From contig JASHRR010001081.1 in the NCBI GenBank assembly GCA_030037185.1, forward strand, positions 1-7,006: a stretch of DNA of 7,006 nt, given 5' to 3'. Positions 6,336 through 7,006 of this stretch are shown here, piece after piece. A program made the translations under genes and the position numbers. Each line of letters starts with the position of its first letter. Positions within the stretch are counted from its first letter, which is position 1. The DNA comes from Xanthobacteraceae bacterium (lineage in GTDB: Bacteria > Pseudomonadota > Alphaproteobacteria > Rhizobiales > Xanthobacteraceae). Below the pieces are notes generated by a model. It saw nothing but the letters and a program-made list of their open reading frames with translations, was not told the DNA's origin and made no database searches.

Positions 6336-6792
6336 AGGAGAAGCGCAAAGACCCGTCAGACCCGGAAGTTGAGAGTCATCCTCGAGTTCGAGCAGATCTA
6401 ACCCGCCCTTCCACGTCAAAACAGGACGCAAGCGTGATAGATTCCAACCGGTACCAACTCGTTACCGCCGCGCCAATCGTCTCGTGCATGAGGCCAACCT
6501 CGCCTACCAGTTCAATGCAGGGTCACACACATGGTCCGCCCTGGCAGCACCGTGCAGCTCCGCGCGTTGCTCGACGAGCAGCTGATAGGCCAGTGCAATG
6601 AAACTGCTGAACCGACTGCGCGGAAGAAGAAAGCGACGGGTGCCGGAAAGATCGCGCCAGCGGTCGTGTTGAGCGGGGCGAACCTGGGGCCGTTCAAGGT
6701 AGAGGATGACCTCCAGCTGAACGCCGTGGGCGGCCGAGTGAATTTACGGCACAGCGTGGCACCTATATTCGTGAATAAGGAAGAGGGAGACG
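6336..6792. other. Stretch without a supported gene; possible coding remnants
   Basis: Fragments with protein-like composition occur in different frames, for example RYRRANRLVHEANLAYQFN at about 6459-6515 and, from an ATG at 6531, VRPGSTVQLRALLDEQLIGQ and later APAVVLSGANLGPFKVEDDL. The 6531 frame is open to 6977 (148 codons) but has only a weak CAGGG before it and overlaps the better-supported membrane protein gene by about 185 bases in another frame, so its 3' half is probably spurious. I recognise no family. These may be pieces of one decayed island gene. Confidence 0.3.
6777..6789 (+). promoter_or_regulatory. Ribosome binding site of the 6793 membrane protein gene
   Basis: The purine run AAGGAAGAGGGAG ends three bases before the ATG at 6793, with AAGGA about 11 bases away. 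It supports this start and argues that the overlapping frame from 6531 is not the real gene here. Confidence 0.6.
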
Positions 6793-7005
6793 ATGAAGAA
6801 TCTATTTCACAACGCAACCCAGCTCTGGCTTTGGCTCTTTGCCATTGGCGCAATCGTGAGCCTTTACGACAGCCACACCTTAGCGCCAATCATTGGCATA
6901 TGGCTTTGGCCACTGGGGCTTATCTACATCGCCGTGATCGCCGCCTGCCTGGCAGGCATTTGGACAATGAGGAATGACAGGGTGAAGAAGAATGGACAAG
7001 GCCGC
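6793..7005 (+). CDS. Small two-helix inner-membrane protein, 3' end outside window
   Basis: Starts at ATG 6793 after a purine-rich ribosome binding site and is open for 71 codons to the window edge, with no stop. Two hydrophobic segments are clear: about residues 11-24 (LWLWLFAIGAIVSL) and about 31-57 (APIIGIWLWPLGLIYIAV onward). They are joined by a short polar loop, YDSHT, and followed by a basic tail with MRNDRVKKNGQG, which by the positive-inside rule puts the C-terminus in the cytoplasm. Trp is frequent at helix ends. No family is recognised; small proteins of this kind are common on rhizobial islands. It looks undamaged, unlike most of the DNA before it. Confidence 0.6.
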   Translation, partial: MKNLFHNATQLWLWLFAIGAIVSLYDSHTLAPIIGIWLWPLGLIYIAVIAACLAGIWTMRNDRVKKNGQGR

Positions 7006-7006
7006 T

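Noticed and set aside
1..7006. CRISPR array, phage module, defence system or complete novel operon
   Set aside because: No regularly spaced repeats, no nuclease or helicase motifs and no phage structural genes are visible; the only intact genes are a porin part, an amidase and a small membrane protein.

Overview
The window looks like accessory DNA from a GC-rich alphaproteobacterium, most likely Bradyrhizobium/Rhodopseudomonas-like Rhizobiales. The basis is protein-level resemblance (OprB-type porin, RopB/Omp25-like barrel, rhizobial IS110 transposase, small winged-helix protein) plus codon use. No 16S or other marker is present, so this is inference.

Layout: (1) 2-862, the 3' part of an OprB-type carbohydrate porin gene, cut by the window edge. 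(2) 863-1195, non-coding DNA with two clear inverted repeats. (3) 1196-2310, a row of broken genes: an outer-membrane barrel relic on the minus strand, then on the plus strand the C-terminal halves of a polysaccharide deacetylase (two frameshifts) and a short-chain dehydrogenase lacking its Rossmann N-terminus. (4) 2367-4337, an intact amidase-signature hydrolase with a signal peptide and a strong ribosome binding site; it is the only complete gene here. (5) About 4400-5846, a decayed IS110-family element: a consensus TATAAT box, a strongly folded non-coding leader that fits a bridge RNA, and a transposase gene broken by about six frameshifts. (6) 5847-6792, mostly non-coding DNA with a relic of a rhizobial winged-helix protein. 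(7) 6793-7005, the start of a small two-helix membrane protein gene that runs off the window and has a good ribosome binding site.

The porin, deacetylase, SDR and amidase could be remnants of a locus for uptake and breakdown of an amide- or sugar-containing compound, but only the amidase (and perhaps the porin) still looks functional, so no working pathway can be claimed. The most interesting part is the 4383-4598 leader: a perfect 12-bp long-range stem encloses two further hairpin arms directly upstream of the transposase start, which matches the known IS110 bridge-RNA arrangement even though the transposase itself is dead.
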